Positions 21,542-30,216 are shown, counted from the stretch's first letter. The stretch is 30,557 bases of DNA from Longimonas sp046498435 (GCF_046498435.1 NZ_JAWOAR010000180.1:1-30557); one strand, 5' to 3'. Numbers and translations: made by a program. Notes: generated by a model not told the origin, from the sequence alone.

Positions 21542-23002
21542 CTACGGTTCAATAAGCGTGCCGCGCTGTGCTTCCTGCGGAAGCGTGCCGGTGGTGCGTA
21601 GCAGCTTCAGCACCGCCACATTATAGCGCTGCACAGCTTCATAGTAGGCGGCTCGCGTTTCCAGATTGGTTTGTACGGCATCGACCAGGTTCTGCGGATC
21701 GCCCAGGTCGAGATCGAAGTTAATTTGCTCCGTACGCAGCCACTCACGCGTTGTGCGCACCGATTCGTCGAACGACTCGACCCGCTGCTGGGCTGTACGC
21801 GCATCGCGATAGGCCTCTTCAACCTCAACATCGATCAGCGTCTCAGCAGCGTCTCGTTGGTACTCAACTTCGGCTCGTTGCGCTTCAGCCTGCTCGACCC
21901 GCGCCCGTGTCTGGTAGAAATTCAGGTTCTGCTGAATGCCAAATCCAGTACGCGTTGACTGTCCACGAAATGAGTCACCGATAAACGCATTCTCCTGGCG
22001 ATAGCGTCCGGGCGTGGCACTGATTCCGTACGACGCTTGCAGGGCGAGCTTCGGGTAGTAGTCAGAGCGCGCTACATCAACCAGAGCGTCGCGGGCCGCT
22101 ACCCCGGCCTCGGCCTGGTCGAACTCGGGGCGATGACGGCGTGCGTTAGCCTGGTACGTTGCAAGCGAATCGCCCAGCAGGTCGAGCGAGAACGGACGAA
22201 TCTGCTCGTCGGCAACCACAACAGCATTGTCGTCGAGCATGAGCTGTCCTGTAAGGGCTGCGCGTGCGGTGGCTTGCTGCTCGCGCACTTCGGTGCGGCG
22301 CCGCTCGAACTCTTGCTGGGCCAGGTCGAGCTTGAACAGGTCGGCTTCATCGACATCGGAGCTGCCCTCGTTGAGCAAGGTTTCGACCTCGTCGCGCGCC
22401 TGTCGAAGCAGCGACTCGGCTTCGTCGGTCAGGCTGCGCAGCGTATTCGTGAGCAACACGTTCTGATAAAGCTCTCCCGCCCGAAGCGCCACTTCCAAAC
22501 GCTTGCGTTGCACCTCTGCATCTTCAACGCGCGTACCCTGTTGCGCCGCCTCAATATTACCCGAAAGCTCCCCCCACGTAAGCAGCGGCTGCTGCAAGAC
22601 GACCTCCAACCGGTTAAACGGGCGCAGGCTCTGAATCTGCCAGTCATTTTCGACATTGGGGTTCAGGTAGAGCTCGCTGGTGGGCCGGTCGTTGTCGGCG
22701 GGGATGTCGAGGCTCGGCGCAATAGAGTGCGCGGTATTCAGGTTGAAGTTGGTCGCAAAGCGACTGGCCCGCGCTTCTCTGGAGCGCGCGGCAGCAAAAT
22801 CGCGTTGTGCATCACGCTCTTTGATGTCGGGACTCACCTCCAGCGCTCGCACAATGGTTTCTTGCAACGACACCGTCACCGTATCAGCATGGGAACGGGA
22901 CTGAGCATGACTCTGCCCAGCGGCACAGAGCCCCCATGTCAGCACCAACAGAACCGCGACACACTCAACGCGCCAGCGAACAGGAAGGAAAAGGAAACGC
23001 AT
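21542..23002 (-). CDS. TolC-family outer-membrane efflux channel
   Basis: The 486-residue protein has a signal peptide (ending near GQSHAQ) and two outer-membrane efflux protein repeats: VSLQETIVRALEVSPDIKERDAQRDFAAARSREARASRF opens the first, and FSLDLLGDSLATYQANARRHRPEFDQAEAGVAARDALVDVARSDYYPKLALQASYG the second. Long coiled-coil helices (about residues 155-225 and 345-420) would build the periplasmic tunnel. TolC-type channels work with inner-membrane pumps and adaptor proteins, but none is encoded here; the cotranscribed partner is the MlaC-like gene, an unusual companion. The start at 23002 (ATGCGTTTCC, start of the signal peptide) is preferred over an ATG 11 codons upstream. It is divergent from the DciA-like gene. 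Confidence 0.92.
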   Translation of the reverse strand: MRFLFLPVRWRVECVAVLLVLTWGLCAAGQSHAQSRSHADTVTVSLQETIVRALEVSPDIKERDAQRDFAAARSREARASRFATNFNLNTAHSIAPSLDIPADNDRPTSELYLNPNVENDWQIQSLRPFNRLEVVLQQPLLTWGELSGNIEAAQQGTRVEDAEVQRKRLEVALRAGELYQNVLLTNTLRSLTDEAESLLRQARDEVETLLNEGSSDVDEADLFKLDLAQQEFERRRTEVREQQATARAALTGQLMLDDNAVVVADEQIRPFSLDLLGDSLATYQANARRHRPEFDQAEAGVAARDALVDVARSDYYPKLALQASYGISATPGRYRQENAFIGDSFRGQSTRTGFGIQQNLNFYQTRARVEQAEAQRAEVEYQRDAAETLIDVEVEEAYRDARTAQQRVESFDESVRTTREWLRTEQINFDLDLGDPQNLVDAVQTNLETRAAYYEAVQRYNVAVLKLLRTTGTLPQEAQRGTLIEP

Positions 23003-23133
23003 ATCGCTTCGGAAACCGCACAAATAGAAGGTCATCGGTAGAGCCGCCCCGTTGCCGAGAAACGTAACACCGCCTTATGGGGTCTACATACCCCCGAACA
23101 CTCCTTTTTTCTGGAGCAGACCGCCCGTTTGTT

Positions 23134-23424
23134 ATGCCCACAGACGACCCGCAGCCCCTCGGCGACATTCTCGACGACGTCTTACAACGCCTCAATGTAG
23201 GCGGAAAGATCGACGAAGCCCGCGTGGTCGAGGCATGGGCCATGCTCGTGGGCCCCCAGATCAACAACGTGACCGAAAGCGTGTGGATGAAGGGGCCGCG
23301 CTTATTTGTCAAGATTCGCTCGGCCGCGTGGCGGCAGGAGCTTCACCTGCAACGCCAGCAGTGGCGCAACCGCCTCAACGAAGAACTGGGGCAGGAGCTC
23401 ATCCAAGAGGTTGTGTTTCGGTAG
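23134..23424 (+). CDS. DUF721 / DciA-like protein
   Basis: This 96-residue protein matches DUF721, the family that includes DciA, the replicative-helicase loader used by most bacteria lacking DnaC. Visible features are LGDILDDVLQRLNVGGKIDEARVVEAWAMLVGPQI, ESVWMKGPRLFVKIRSAAWRQELHLQRQQWRNRLNEELG and the end IQEVVFR; the tryptophan/leucine-rich core is the conserved K-homology-like fold. Bacteroidota members are short like this one. The start at 23134 (TTGTTATGCCC) is chosen because the frame's earlier ATG adds 19 residues that do not fit the family. It is divergent from tolC and convergent with fabF. Confidence 0.8.
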   Translation: MPTDDPQPLGDILDDVLQRLNVGGKIDEARVVEAWAMLVGPQINNVTESVWMKGPRLFVKIRSAAWRQELHLQRQQWRNRLNEELGQELIQEVVFR

Positions 23425-23565
23425 GATGCGCAGGCTGGCATCAGGCGGAGCAAGGGAATCGCCAGGCGTTCTGTGTCTCCTATTCATTGCACGGCACCGT
23501 CCCCATCGGTCAAGGCCATGCGCTTCTGCCCTTGGTCTATTTCTAACCCCGCCAGCGTGCCCACT

Positions 23566-24819
23566 TCACTCATCGAAGGCTCCCAGCACTAACGACGTGT
23601 TGTGGCCACCGAATCCAAACGCGTTATTGAGGACCACATTGAGCTCGCGTTCTTGCGGCTCATTGAACGTGTAGTTGAGATCACACTCGGGATCGGCCTC
23701 CTCAAAGTTGATGGTTGGTGGCACCACGTTGTGCTTCATCGCCTGAATGCAGGCAATCGCCTCAACCGCTCCGGCAGCGCCCAGCAAGTGTCCCGTCATG
23801 CTCTTGGTCGAGGACACGTTCAGGTCGTAAGCATGATCGCCAAAGACCTGCTTGATGGCCGAGGTTTCGGCCGCATCTCCCAGCGGGGTCGACGTGCCGT
23901 GCGCATTGATGTAATCGATGTCTTCCGCATTCATCTCAGCAGTTTCCAGGGCGCGGGTCAGCGCCAGCTTTACGCCACCGCCCTCAGGGTCGGGCGCAGT
24001 AAGGTGATGCGCATCGGCCGACATGCCCGTGCCCAGCACTTCTGCATGAATGGTGGCACCGCGTGCTTTTGCGTGCTCCAGACTTTCAAGGAAGAGCGCG
24101 CCTGCGCCCTCGCCCATCACAAAGCCATCGCGGTGCTTGTCGAACGGACGGCTGGCGCGGGCTGGATCGTCGTTACGAGTTGAGAGGGCACGCATCGAGG
24201 CAAAGCCCGCAATGCCGAGCTTCGTCACACATGCATCCGTTCCCCCACAGACCGCGCCGTCGATGGTCCCATCGCGGATGAGGCGAAAGGCATCGGAAAT
24301 GTTGTGGTTGCCGGTTGCACAGGCCGATACGACCGCATGGTTAGGACCGCGAAAGCCGTGCTGAATGGCAATCTGCCCGCTGGCAATGTCGGGGATAAGC
24401 ATCGGGATGAAGAACGGCGACACGCGCGTTTCGCCGCTATTCAGGAAATAGTCGGTCTGATCGTAAAACGTCTGCATCCCCCCAATGCCACTGCCGTAGA
24501 TCACGCCAATGCGGTCTTTCAGATCTTGGGGCATCTCATCGCTATCGAATCCGGCATGGCGCACCGCTTCATCAGCGGCCACAAGTGCATACTGGCAGAA
24601 GGGATCCATGCGACGAGCCAGCTTCGCATCCAGGTAATCTTCAGGATCAAAGTCAGGCAGTTCGCAGGCAAACGTAGAGCGCAGCTCCGATGCATCGAAC
24701 GACGCGATGGGGGCAGCGCCGCTGGTGCCTTCAAGAGCAGCCTCCCAGAACGAATCTACGGTCAGGCCCAGTGGGGTGAGTGCCCCCATCCCCGTAACGA
24801 CAACTCGGCGAGCAGACAT
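23566..24819 (-). CDS. fabF: Beta-ketoacyl-ACP synthase II
   Basis: This 417-residue condensing enzyme elongates acyl-ACP with malonyl-ACP in cytoplasmic fatty-acid synthesis. It is full length with the complete catalytic set: Cys167 in VVSACATGNHN, His307 in INAHGTSTPLGD, Lys339 in STKSMTG and His344 in GHLLGAAG. The opening RRVVVTGMGALTPLG and the ending NNAFGFGGHNTSLVL are standard for FabF. It lies 155 nt downstream of the acyl carrier protein gene on the same strand, the usual acpP-fabF order, with no terminator visible between them. Together with the 2-oxoacid dehydrogenase E1 upstream this forms a fatty-acid-related block. Confidence 0.97.
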   Translation of the reverse strand: MSARRVVVTGMGALTPLGLTVDSFWEAALEGTSGAAPIASFDASELRSTFACELPDFDPEDYLDAKLARRMDPFCQYALVAADEAVRHAGFDSDEMPQDLKDRIGVIYGSGIGGMQTFYDQTDYFLNSGETRVSPFFIPMLIPDIASGQIAIQHGFRGPNHAVVSACATGNHNISDAFRLIRDGTIDGAVCGGTDACVTKLGIAGFASMRALSTRNDDPARASRPFDKHRDGFVMGEGAGALFLESLEHAKARGATIHAEVLGTGMSADAHHLTAPDPEGGGVKLALTRALETAEMNAEDIDYINAHGTSTPLGDAAETSAIKQVFGDHAYDLNVSSTKSMTGHLLGAAGAVEAIACIQAMKHNVVPPTINFEEADPECDLNYTFNEPQERELNVVLNNAFGFGGHNTSLVLGAFDE

Positions 24820-24974
24820 GATGACAACGGCAGTTTGGAACAGATGATGAACAGGAGGTCCTGAAGAAGACCGTGCGGCTGGGCCACAGCGCCCTTGAAC
24901 AGCAAACCCGGCGCACCAGCTCGCATCTGAGCGAGGGGCCGCCGGGAGGCTGGGTGCAGCACACCGGAACGACG

Positions 24975-25214
24975 TTACGCTGCTTTTTCGGAGAGGTAGT
25001 CAACGGCATCGCCCACCGTCGCAATATTCTCAGCGTCCTCGTCCGAGATCGTCAGGTCGAACTCTTTCTCAAATTCCATGATCAGCTCAACCGTGTCGAG
25101 CGAGTCGGCCCCCAGGTCATTGGTGAAGGACGCGTCGGTCGTCACGTCGGATTCATCGACGCCCAGCTTTTCGACGATAATGTTTTTGACGGCGGACTCG
25201 ATATCAGTAGCCAT
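24975..25214 (-). CDS. acpP: Acyl carrier protein
   Basis: This 79-residue protein carries growing fatty acyl chains on a phosphopantetheine arm. The attachment serine is Ser38 in LGADSLDTVELIMEFEKEF, the universal ACP motif. It is strongly acidic, full length, and ends GDAVDYLSEKAA. It precedes fabF. A candidate promoter of Bacteroidota type lies 31-60 nt before the start codon. Confidence 0.98.
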   Translation of the reverse strand: MATDIESAVKNIIVEKLGVDESDVTTDASFTNDLGADSLDTVELIMEFEKEFDLTISDEDAENIATVGDAVDYLSEKAA

Positions 25215-25244
25215 GGGTTAAGGGTGTTTGTGCGTTAAATCAAT

Positions 25245-25275
25245 GCGAAATATGGTCCTCGACGGAGGAATCAAC
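25245..25275 (-). promoter_or_regulatory. Possible Bacteroidota-type promoter for acpP
   Basis: On the minus strand GTTG (25275-25272) is followed after 19 nt by TATTTCGC (25252-25245), which resembles the TTTG/TAnnTTTG consensus. It is 31 nt from the acpP start, so the leader would be short. Confidence 0.4.
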
Positions 25276-25437
25276 CCGACGCCGCCGCTCAATTACGGGG
25301 CGCATACCGGGGGGAATGGCGGGCACAACCGGCTACGAGGCCGCTTCTGCGCCTGTCCGCACACTACACGGTGCCCGCCTGCAAATGGTTTCGGGACGCC
25401 GACGAGGCCGCGTGTATGTTGGGTCGGTTATTTAAGG

Positions 25438-27552
25438 CTAAAACGCAGCCAGTTCACGGGCCGCCTCCAGCACGTCGTCGTCGCTGGGCAGCACTTCGCG
25501 CTCCAGGCTGTGGGCAAACGGAATGGGTGAGAACGCTCCGGCCACGCGCCGCACCGGCGCATCCAGCTGCTTAAACGCAAGGTCGGCAATCTGGGCGCTC
25601 ACTTCGGCCCCATAGCCGATGAACTCGTGGTCTTCGTAGAGCACAAGCGCCCGGTTGGTCTTCGACACAGATTCGAGCACCGTGTCTGTATCGAGCGGCA
25701 CCATCGTGCGCAGGTCAATGACTTCTACGCTAATGCCTTCTTTGGCAAGTTCTTTGGCGGCGTTGTTGGCTTTGTGCACCATCATGCCGTAGGTGATGAT
25801 ACTGAGATCGGTGCCCTCACGCGCCACGCGGGCTTCTCCGAACGGGAGCAGATACTCCTCAGGCGGCGTCGGTGTGCGGGCAGCGGCGGCACGGTAGAGC
25901 GCTTTGTGCTCCAAGAACATAACGGGGTCTTCCATCCGCATGGCGGTGGTAAGGAGCCCTTTCGCATCGGCCGCTGTAGCAGGCATGGCGACTTTCAGAC
26001 CGGGCGTGTGGCCAAAGATCGATTCGATGTTCTGCGAGTGGCAGAGCCCGCCGTGGATGTACCCACCGCACGGCACGCGAATGACCATCGGGCAGCTCCA
26101 TTCGTTGTTCGAGCGATACCGAAACGGCGCCACCTGATTGCGCAGGTGCTGCATGCCGGGCCAGATGTAGTCGGCAAACTGAATTTCGATGACGGGGTGA
26201 TAGCCGCTCGCTGCCCAGCCGACGGCGCTTCCAATAATAGAGGCTTCGGCCAGCGGTGCATTGAAGCAGCGATCTTCGCCGTACAGACGCGTCAGGTCTT
26301 TCGTTGCGGTAAAGACGCCGCCCTTTTCGCCCGCCACATCTTCGCCATAGACGATAATGTCTTCGTTGCGCGCCATCTCTTCTTTAAGCGCCCGGTTGAT
26401 GGCATCCACCATAACGATGGGCTCGGCATCCGGGTCGAGATCAGATTCAGTGTTGTAGCTGAGGCCGAGGTCGCCTTCGAAAAAAACGTGCTTCGTGGCC
26501 GTGGCGGGGTCGGGGTCGGGCTGTTCTTGCGCCCACTTCGATGCCTCTTCGACCTGATGGTGCACATCGTTCTGGAGCGCGTCGAGTTCTTCCGTGGAAA
26601 AGATCTCGGCATCGACAAGCGTGTTGCGCATCCGCTTGATGGGGTCGATGGCGCGGTCAGCCTCCAGTTCGTCGTCGGGACGGTATTTGGTGTGGTCATC
26701 CGAGGACGAATGGGGCAGGAGGCGCACCACATCGGCCACGAGGCACACCGGGCCCCCGCCGTTGCGCATGTGGTTGATGGCGGCTTCGGCGGCGCTGGCC
26801 ATCTCAAAGAAGTTGGTACCATCAGCACGGATACGGCTGAGTCCGTCGTATCCCGCGGCCAGTTTGTAGGCGGTGCCTCCAGCAGTTTGCTCTTCAACGG
26901 GCACCGAAATGGCGTACTTGTTGTCTTGTACCATGAAAAGTACAGGAGCCTGGACGCGCGTGGCCCAGTTGAGCGCCTCGTGGAAGTCGCCCTGCGAGGT
27001 GGCGCCGTCACCGCACGAGGCATAAACGAAGGCATCATCGCCACGCTGTTGGATGGCGAGCCCGAATCCAACCGCAGGCATAAACTGTGCACCCACCGAC
27101 GAGGAGGTCGTCATCACGTTCAGATCGCGCAGCCCGAAGTGCTCCGGCATTTGGCGTCCGCCCGAATGCGGGTCATTGGCTTTGGCCAGATGTGCAAGGA
27201 ACGCGTCTTCAGGGCGCATGCCCAGCGACAGCGTGATGCAGAGGTCGCGGTAGTACATCGCGAACCAGTCGTGCCCCGGCTGCGCGTGCAGGCCGACGGC
27301 GGCCTGGGCAGCCTCATGCCCTGAGGCGCCAATGTGAAAGTGCCCCTTGCCCTGCTTGAGCAGTGTCATCATCTTTTCGTCAAGGCGTCGCGACAGCATC
27401 ATGGTGCGTAGCACCTGCCGCAGCGTGTCGGGCGCAAAGTCATGTGGGGCACGCGTCGACAGATCAAAGGGCGCATCATATTGCGGCGTGGCTACCGCGT
27501 CGGTCGCGGCGTGGGCCGTGGCATCGGCACGATGCGAATTCGGGTTGGACAT
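25438..27552 (-). CDS. 2-oxoacid dehydrogenase E1, fused alpha and beta subunits
   Basis: The roughly 704-residue protein joins both E1 subunits in one chain. The alpha part (about residues 30-330) has GHFHIGASGHEAAQAA, MYYRDLCITLSLG and the thiamine-diphosphate motif GDGATSQGDFHEALNWA. The beta part (from about 385) has AINRALKEEMARNEDIIVYGEDVAG, NAPLAEASIIGSAVGWAASGY, FADYIWPGMQHLRNQ and PCGGYIHGGLCHSQNIESIF. This is the branched-chain/pyruvate type; the fused form is common in Bacteroidota. It decarboxylates a 2-oxoacid and passes the acyl group to a lipoyl E2, neither E2 nor E3 being present here. The neighbouring acpP-fabF suggests branched-chain acyl-CoA supply as primer for iso- and anteiso-fatty acids. 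The start could also be an ATG five or nine codons earlier. Confidence 0.92.
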   Translation of the reverse strand: MSNPNSHRADATAHAATDAVATPQYDAPFDLSTRAPHDFAPDTLRQVLRTMMLSRRLDEKMMTLLKQGKGHFHIGASGHEAAQAAVGLHAQPGHDWFAMYYRDLCITLSLGMRPEDAFLAHLAKANDPHSGGRQMPEHFGLRDLNVMTTSSSVGAQFMPAVGFGLAIQQRGDDAFVYASCGDGATSQGDFHEALNWATRVQAPVLFMVQDNKYAISVPVEEQTAGGTAYKLAAGYDGLSRIRADGTNFFEMASAAEAAINHMRNGGGPVCLVADVVRLLPHSSSDDHTKYRPDDELEADRAIDPIKRMRNTLVDAEIFSTEELDALQNDVHHQVEEASKWAQEQPDPDPATATKHVFFEGDLGLSYNTESDLDPDAEPIVMVDAINRALKEEMARNEDIIVYGEDVAGEKGGVFTATKDLTRLYGEDRCFNAPLAEASIIGSAVGWAASGYHPVIEIQFADYIWPGMQHLRNQVAPFRYRSNNEWSCPMVIRVPCGGYIHGGLCHSQNIESIFGHTPGLKVAMPATAADAKGLLTTAMRMEDPVMFLEHKALYRAAAARTPTPPEEYLLPFGEARVAREGTDLSIITYGMMVHKANNAAKELAKEGISVEVIDLRTMVPLDTDTVLESVSKTNRALVLYEDHEFIGYGAEVSAQIADLAFKQLDAPVRRVAGAFSPIPFAHSLEREVLPSDDDVLEAARELAAF

Positions 27553-27855
27553 GGCAAAGCGCGGGTTCATTCTTACCAAGTGCGAGCGGATTCGCCAACA
27601 GACGAGGCGAAACCGGGGCGATGTGGGAAGCGAAGGCCGTGGGCCCCATACGAAGCGCTTCCGACATATTTAGTATAAGAAGTTGCATGCTGGCTTCGGG
27701 TGAAAAAGCGCTTAGAACCTACAGGATACTCGGCTAATATGCTTCAGGGATGACCAAATTATCAATGAAAGATGAATGCGGCGCCATGCTCCCAACCACG
27801 GAGTCGCGTCGGGGCTTGCAAGGCGAGTGGCCTCTCGGCCTTCTCTCATTCGCCG
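27553..27855. other. Gene-free stretch upstream of the E1 gene
   Basis: Two AAGCGCTT palindromes (27653-27660 and 27706-27713) have centres 53 bp apart, close to five helical turns. They flank a TATACT -10-like box on the minus strand (27677-27672). The left palindrome extends to GAAGCGCTTC (27652-27661). This could be a paired operator for the E1 gene. The rest holds a GGCC-containing hairpin (about 27822-27854) that could end the integrase-like transcript. Confidence 0.35.
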
Positions 27856-27911
27856 TTATGCTGCATTATCTGATTCACGGGTATCGTTTCCCGACGACGG
27901 AGTCGCGTCGG
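27798..27911 (+). repeat. Direct repeat of a 15-mer, 99 bp apart
   Basis: ACGGAGTCGCGTCGG occurs at 27798-27812 and again at 27897-27911. The second copy lies inside the coding sequence for the acidic tail of the integrase-like gene; the first lies beyond its stop codon. This suggests the 3' end of that gene was extended or reshaped by duplication or deletion. Confidence 0.7.
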
Positions 27912-28662
27912 ACTCGGACTCCTGGTCGTCCTGTTGTTCGGGATCCTCTTCCTGCTCGTATGTTTTCGCGGCTGTGTTCATCAATGTCTTCATGACGCGT
28001 GTAGCCGCCTCGGTAGCATGCTCCACATCGTCGTCGGGACGTTCGGCTTCTTCTTGAGGCAGCGTAGACACCGAGACAGTGGGCGCATCGGGCCCAAAGA
28101 GGAGCGGGTTGTCAGCCTCGGCATGGGCAGCAATCCGTTTCATGTGCGCACGCATCCCGGCGCGCAGGCTGGGCAGCAACTGAACGACACGCGTATCGTT
28201 ATCATCTTGCACACGAAGCGTCGCACTCTCCATATCCACATCATCGACTCGCAACTGAAGCGCCTGCCTTACATCTATTTCACACCGTAGCAACAGGTGG
28301 GCAAACAGGCTACGCGCCGATGTGGGACGAGGAAAGGACTCCACGTCTTCAATTTCGCCCTGATCTTCGGCATGGCGGATGTCGGTCAGGTAGAACATGA
28401 CCGCATCGAGCGCCTGATTGCGTTCTGCATCCGACAAACGCGCCTGGGTGCCCAAAAAATCCATAAATGCAGATACGCTATCCATCCACACAACAGGGCG
28501 GTCCTGATTCTCACAAAACCGGCGGTAGCAGATCGTCCATACACCATAGATCTCGGCACGCTCTCGCGGTACATTAAACCGGGGCGCCAGACGGCGGATT
28601 GTATCCAGCAACTCCACCTCCTCATTGCGAACATTGATCGTGGGTTTTTCGGAATCGGCCAT
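27856..28662 (-). CDS. Integron-integrase-like tyrosine recombinase homologue, catalytically degenerate
   Basis: The 268-residue protein starts like the core-binding (SAM-like) domain of integron integrases: LLDTIRRLAPRFNVPRERAEIYGVWTICYRRFC, then VSAFMDFLGTQARLSDAERNQALDAVMFYL (about residues 17-92). This corresponds to the RTEKAYVxWIxRF and NQALxALLFLY blocks of IntI. The next part (117-190) resembles the start of the catalytic domain (SLFAHLLLRCEIDVRQALQLRVDDVD, then LRVQDDNDTRVVQLLPSLR). However, the first catalytic arginine position is Asp130, and no HxxR box or nucleophilic tyrosine region follows. Instead there is a long acidic, probably disordered tail (about 232-268). It is therefore unlikely to recombine DNA, and may be a domesticated DNA-binding protein. 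The start at 28662 has the CTTGCTATG context; a longer frame to 28707 is possible. Confidence 0.7.
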   Translation of the reverse strand: MADSEKPTINVRNEEVELLDTIRRLAPRFNVPRERAEIYGVWTICYRRFCENQDRPVVWMDSVSAFMDFLGTQARLSDAERNQALDAVMFYLTDIRHAEDQGEIEDVESFPRPTSARSLFAHLLLRCEIDVRQALQLRVDDVDMESATLRVQDDNDTRVVQLLPSLRAGMRAHMKRIAAHAEADNPLLFGPDAPTVSVSTLPQEEAERPDDDVEHATEAATRVMKTLMNTAAKTYEQEEDPEQQDDQESESDATPSSGNDTRESDNAA

Positions 28663-29064
28663 AGCAAGAGCAGAGAGCGCGCCAGGAATAGAATGCGAAG
28701 GGGCCAACTTACGACGTTACACCGTATTCAATATACAAGGTAAGTGGGGACGGGTGCAATCGGCAATTGCGGTGCTGCACGGGTGCGTTTCATAAGGCAT
28801 GAACTCATACGGCTCGGCCCTACGCGTTCGTGTGCACCATCTCGTGTGCACCATCATGATCTTTTCGTCGGTTCGAATTCCCACTCCACATTATCTTTCA
28901 CAAAACACACTCGTCGTGGACCCCTTGATGTTTCCGAGTCGTAACACTTGTTTGACAGATCATTCTATTTCAAAGGCCCCTCGCCATTGAACTGCTCAGT
29001 AGCCCATCTGCCTGCCCAGCCCCCTTCGGCAGCACGCAGAAAACATATTGAGAGATACGCAAAG
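28663..29064. other. Divergent intergenic region with tandem repeat
   Basis: This 402-nt stretch separates the integrase-like gene from the outer-membrane barrel gene and should hold both promoters. It contains the tandem 14-mer TCGTGTGCACCATC (28828-28841 and 28842-28855) and a low-GC stretch around 28870-28980. I see no convincing gene in it. Confidence 0.5.
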
Positions 29065-30216
29065 ATGGCAGCGTCGCGTATACGTCAGACTCTGCCCCTA
29101 CATTCTGGAATCATAGCGCTTGTTATAGGCCTACTCGTCGGGATGGGGCTCCCGCATCAGGCTACCGCGTGTGCCCCGCCGTCTTTTCCTGTACAACAGC
29201 CCGACACCCTCACCTCAGAAGACACCACCTCAACCACCGACTGGTACGCGCTTCCGTTTGTCTACTACACCCCTGAAACCAGCGTAGGGGCCGGGCTTGC
29301 TGGAGCATACTTTTTTGGGAACGACCCTGCTCGCATCTCCAGCATTACGTCCGACCTGTCGGCGACGCTGAATGGCGAGTACGAGTTTTCGTTCGATACC
29401 GAGCTCTACCTCAACGACGGACAGTATCGGCTTTGGACCTCCGCCAACGCGGCTCGCACGCCTGCTTCGTTCTTTGGCATAGGACCCGGCACCACAAGCA
29501 ACGCCCGCGAATCCTACACCCGGCAGATGATCGACCTGCAACTGCGTGGGGCACGACGGATGACGCACGCCCTGCATGCGGGGCTGCGCACACGCATCCG
29601 CCACGCAACCATCACCACCGTCGCCGATAACGGATTGCTCGATACCGATTCGGTGTCTGGCGCAGGTGGCAGCACGGTTTGGGGCATCGGCCCAATGCTT
29701 CTTGTAGATGCTCGATCGCGCACATACTATCCCCAACACGGCCACTATTTATCTCTCTATGCGCTTTTTCATCCGTACGTGCAGCGAGCACAGGGGGCGT
29801 TCACACGCCTCGTAGCAGATATTCGGCAATTTGTGCCGCTTGGTAACGACCATGTGCTGGCCCTGCAAGGCTATGCAGAAGCCGTTACGGGCGAGCCGCC
29901 CTTTGCGCTGCTCCCCTCTCTTGGCGGCTCGGCACGCATGCGCGGCTACCGACACGCCCGCTTCCGCGACAAGGTAACAACAACTCTCCAGGCCGAGTGG
30001 CGCGCTCCGGTATGGGGGCCCATCAAGACCGCCGTGTTTGGCAGCATCGGCGCCATCGCCCCTCAATTTTCGACACTTGGCCACACCGACTGGAAACCCG
30101 CCGCCGGACTTGGACTGCGCTACCGCCTGACCGATTCGGGCGTTCACCTACGTGCCGACTTCGCCATCAGCCCCGACGGTACGGGGCTCTACCTGACGGG
30201 CTCGCAGCCGTTTTAG
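29065..30216 (+). CDS. Omp85-type outer-membrane beta-barrel (surface antigen D15-like)
   Basis: The 383-residue protein has a signal peptide (hydrophobic stretch GIIALVIGLLVGMGL, cleavage near ATACA) and then only a barrel: no POTRA domains can be seen. Barrel landmarks are WYALPFVYYTPETSVGAGLAGAYFF at the first strands, DARSRTYYPQHGHYLSL (the DxR...G motif of the D15 domain), and SARMRGYRHARFRDKVTTTLQAEWRAPV near residue 290 with the MRGY lid motif. It ends LTGSQPF with terminal Phe. Short POTRA-less Omp85 proteins occur in Bacteroidota, where some are joined to patatin domains; here no such domain is present. The start at 29065 is the ATG that opens the signal peptide. It is followed directly by a repeat or insertion-like block. 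Confidence 0.85.
   Translation: MAASRIRQTLPLHSGIIALVIGLLVGMGLPHQATACAPPSFPVQQPDTLTSEDTTSTTDWYALPFVYYTPETSVGAGLAGAYFFGNDPARISSITSDLSATLNGEYEFSFDTELYLNDGQYRLWTSANAARTPASFFGIGPGTTSNARESYTRQMIDLQLRGARRMTHALHAGLRTRIRHATITTVADNGLLDTDSVSGAGGSTVWGIGPMLLVDARSRTYYPQHGHYLSLYALFHPYVQRAQGAFTRLVADIRQFVPLGNDHVLALQGYAEAVTGEPPFALLPSLGGSARMRGYRHARFRDKVTTTLQAEWRAPVWGPIKTAVFGSIGAIAPQFSTLGHTDWKPAAGLGLRYRLTDSGVHLRADFAISPDGTGLYLTGSQPF

Noticed and set aside
22037..23041. Open frame of 334 codons antisense to the TolC gene
   Set aside because: It has no domain signal and lies over a clear TolC-family gene; treated as a shadow frame.
25627..27324. Long open frame (565 codons) on the plus strand antisense to the E1 gene
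   Set aside because: It mirrors the E1 gene through GC-rich third positions, is rich in His/Arg/Gly without any recognisable domain, and the E1 gene on the other strand is unambiguous.
27856..28662. Integron platform or genomic island around the integrase-like gene
   Set aside because: No attC-like sites, cassette genes or tRNA target lie next to it, and the protein lacks catalytic residues.
28948..29064. Upstream extension (39 codons) of the plus-strand Omp85-type barrel gene
   Set aside because: It would add a non-signal-like N-terminus ahead of a good signal peptide; the ATG at 29065 is preferred.
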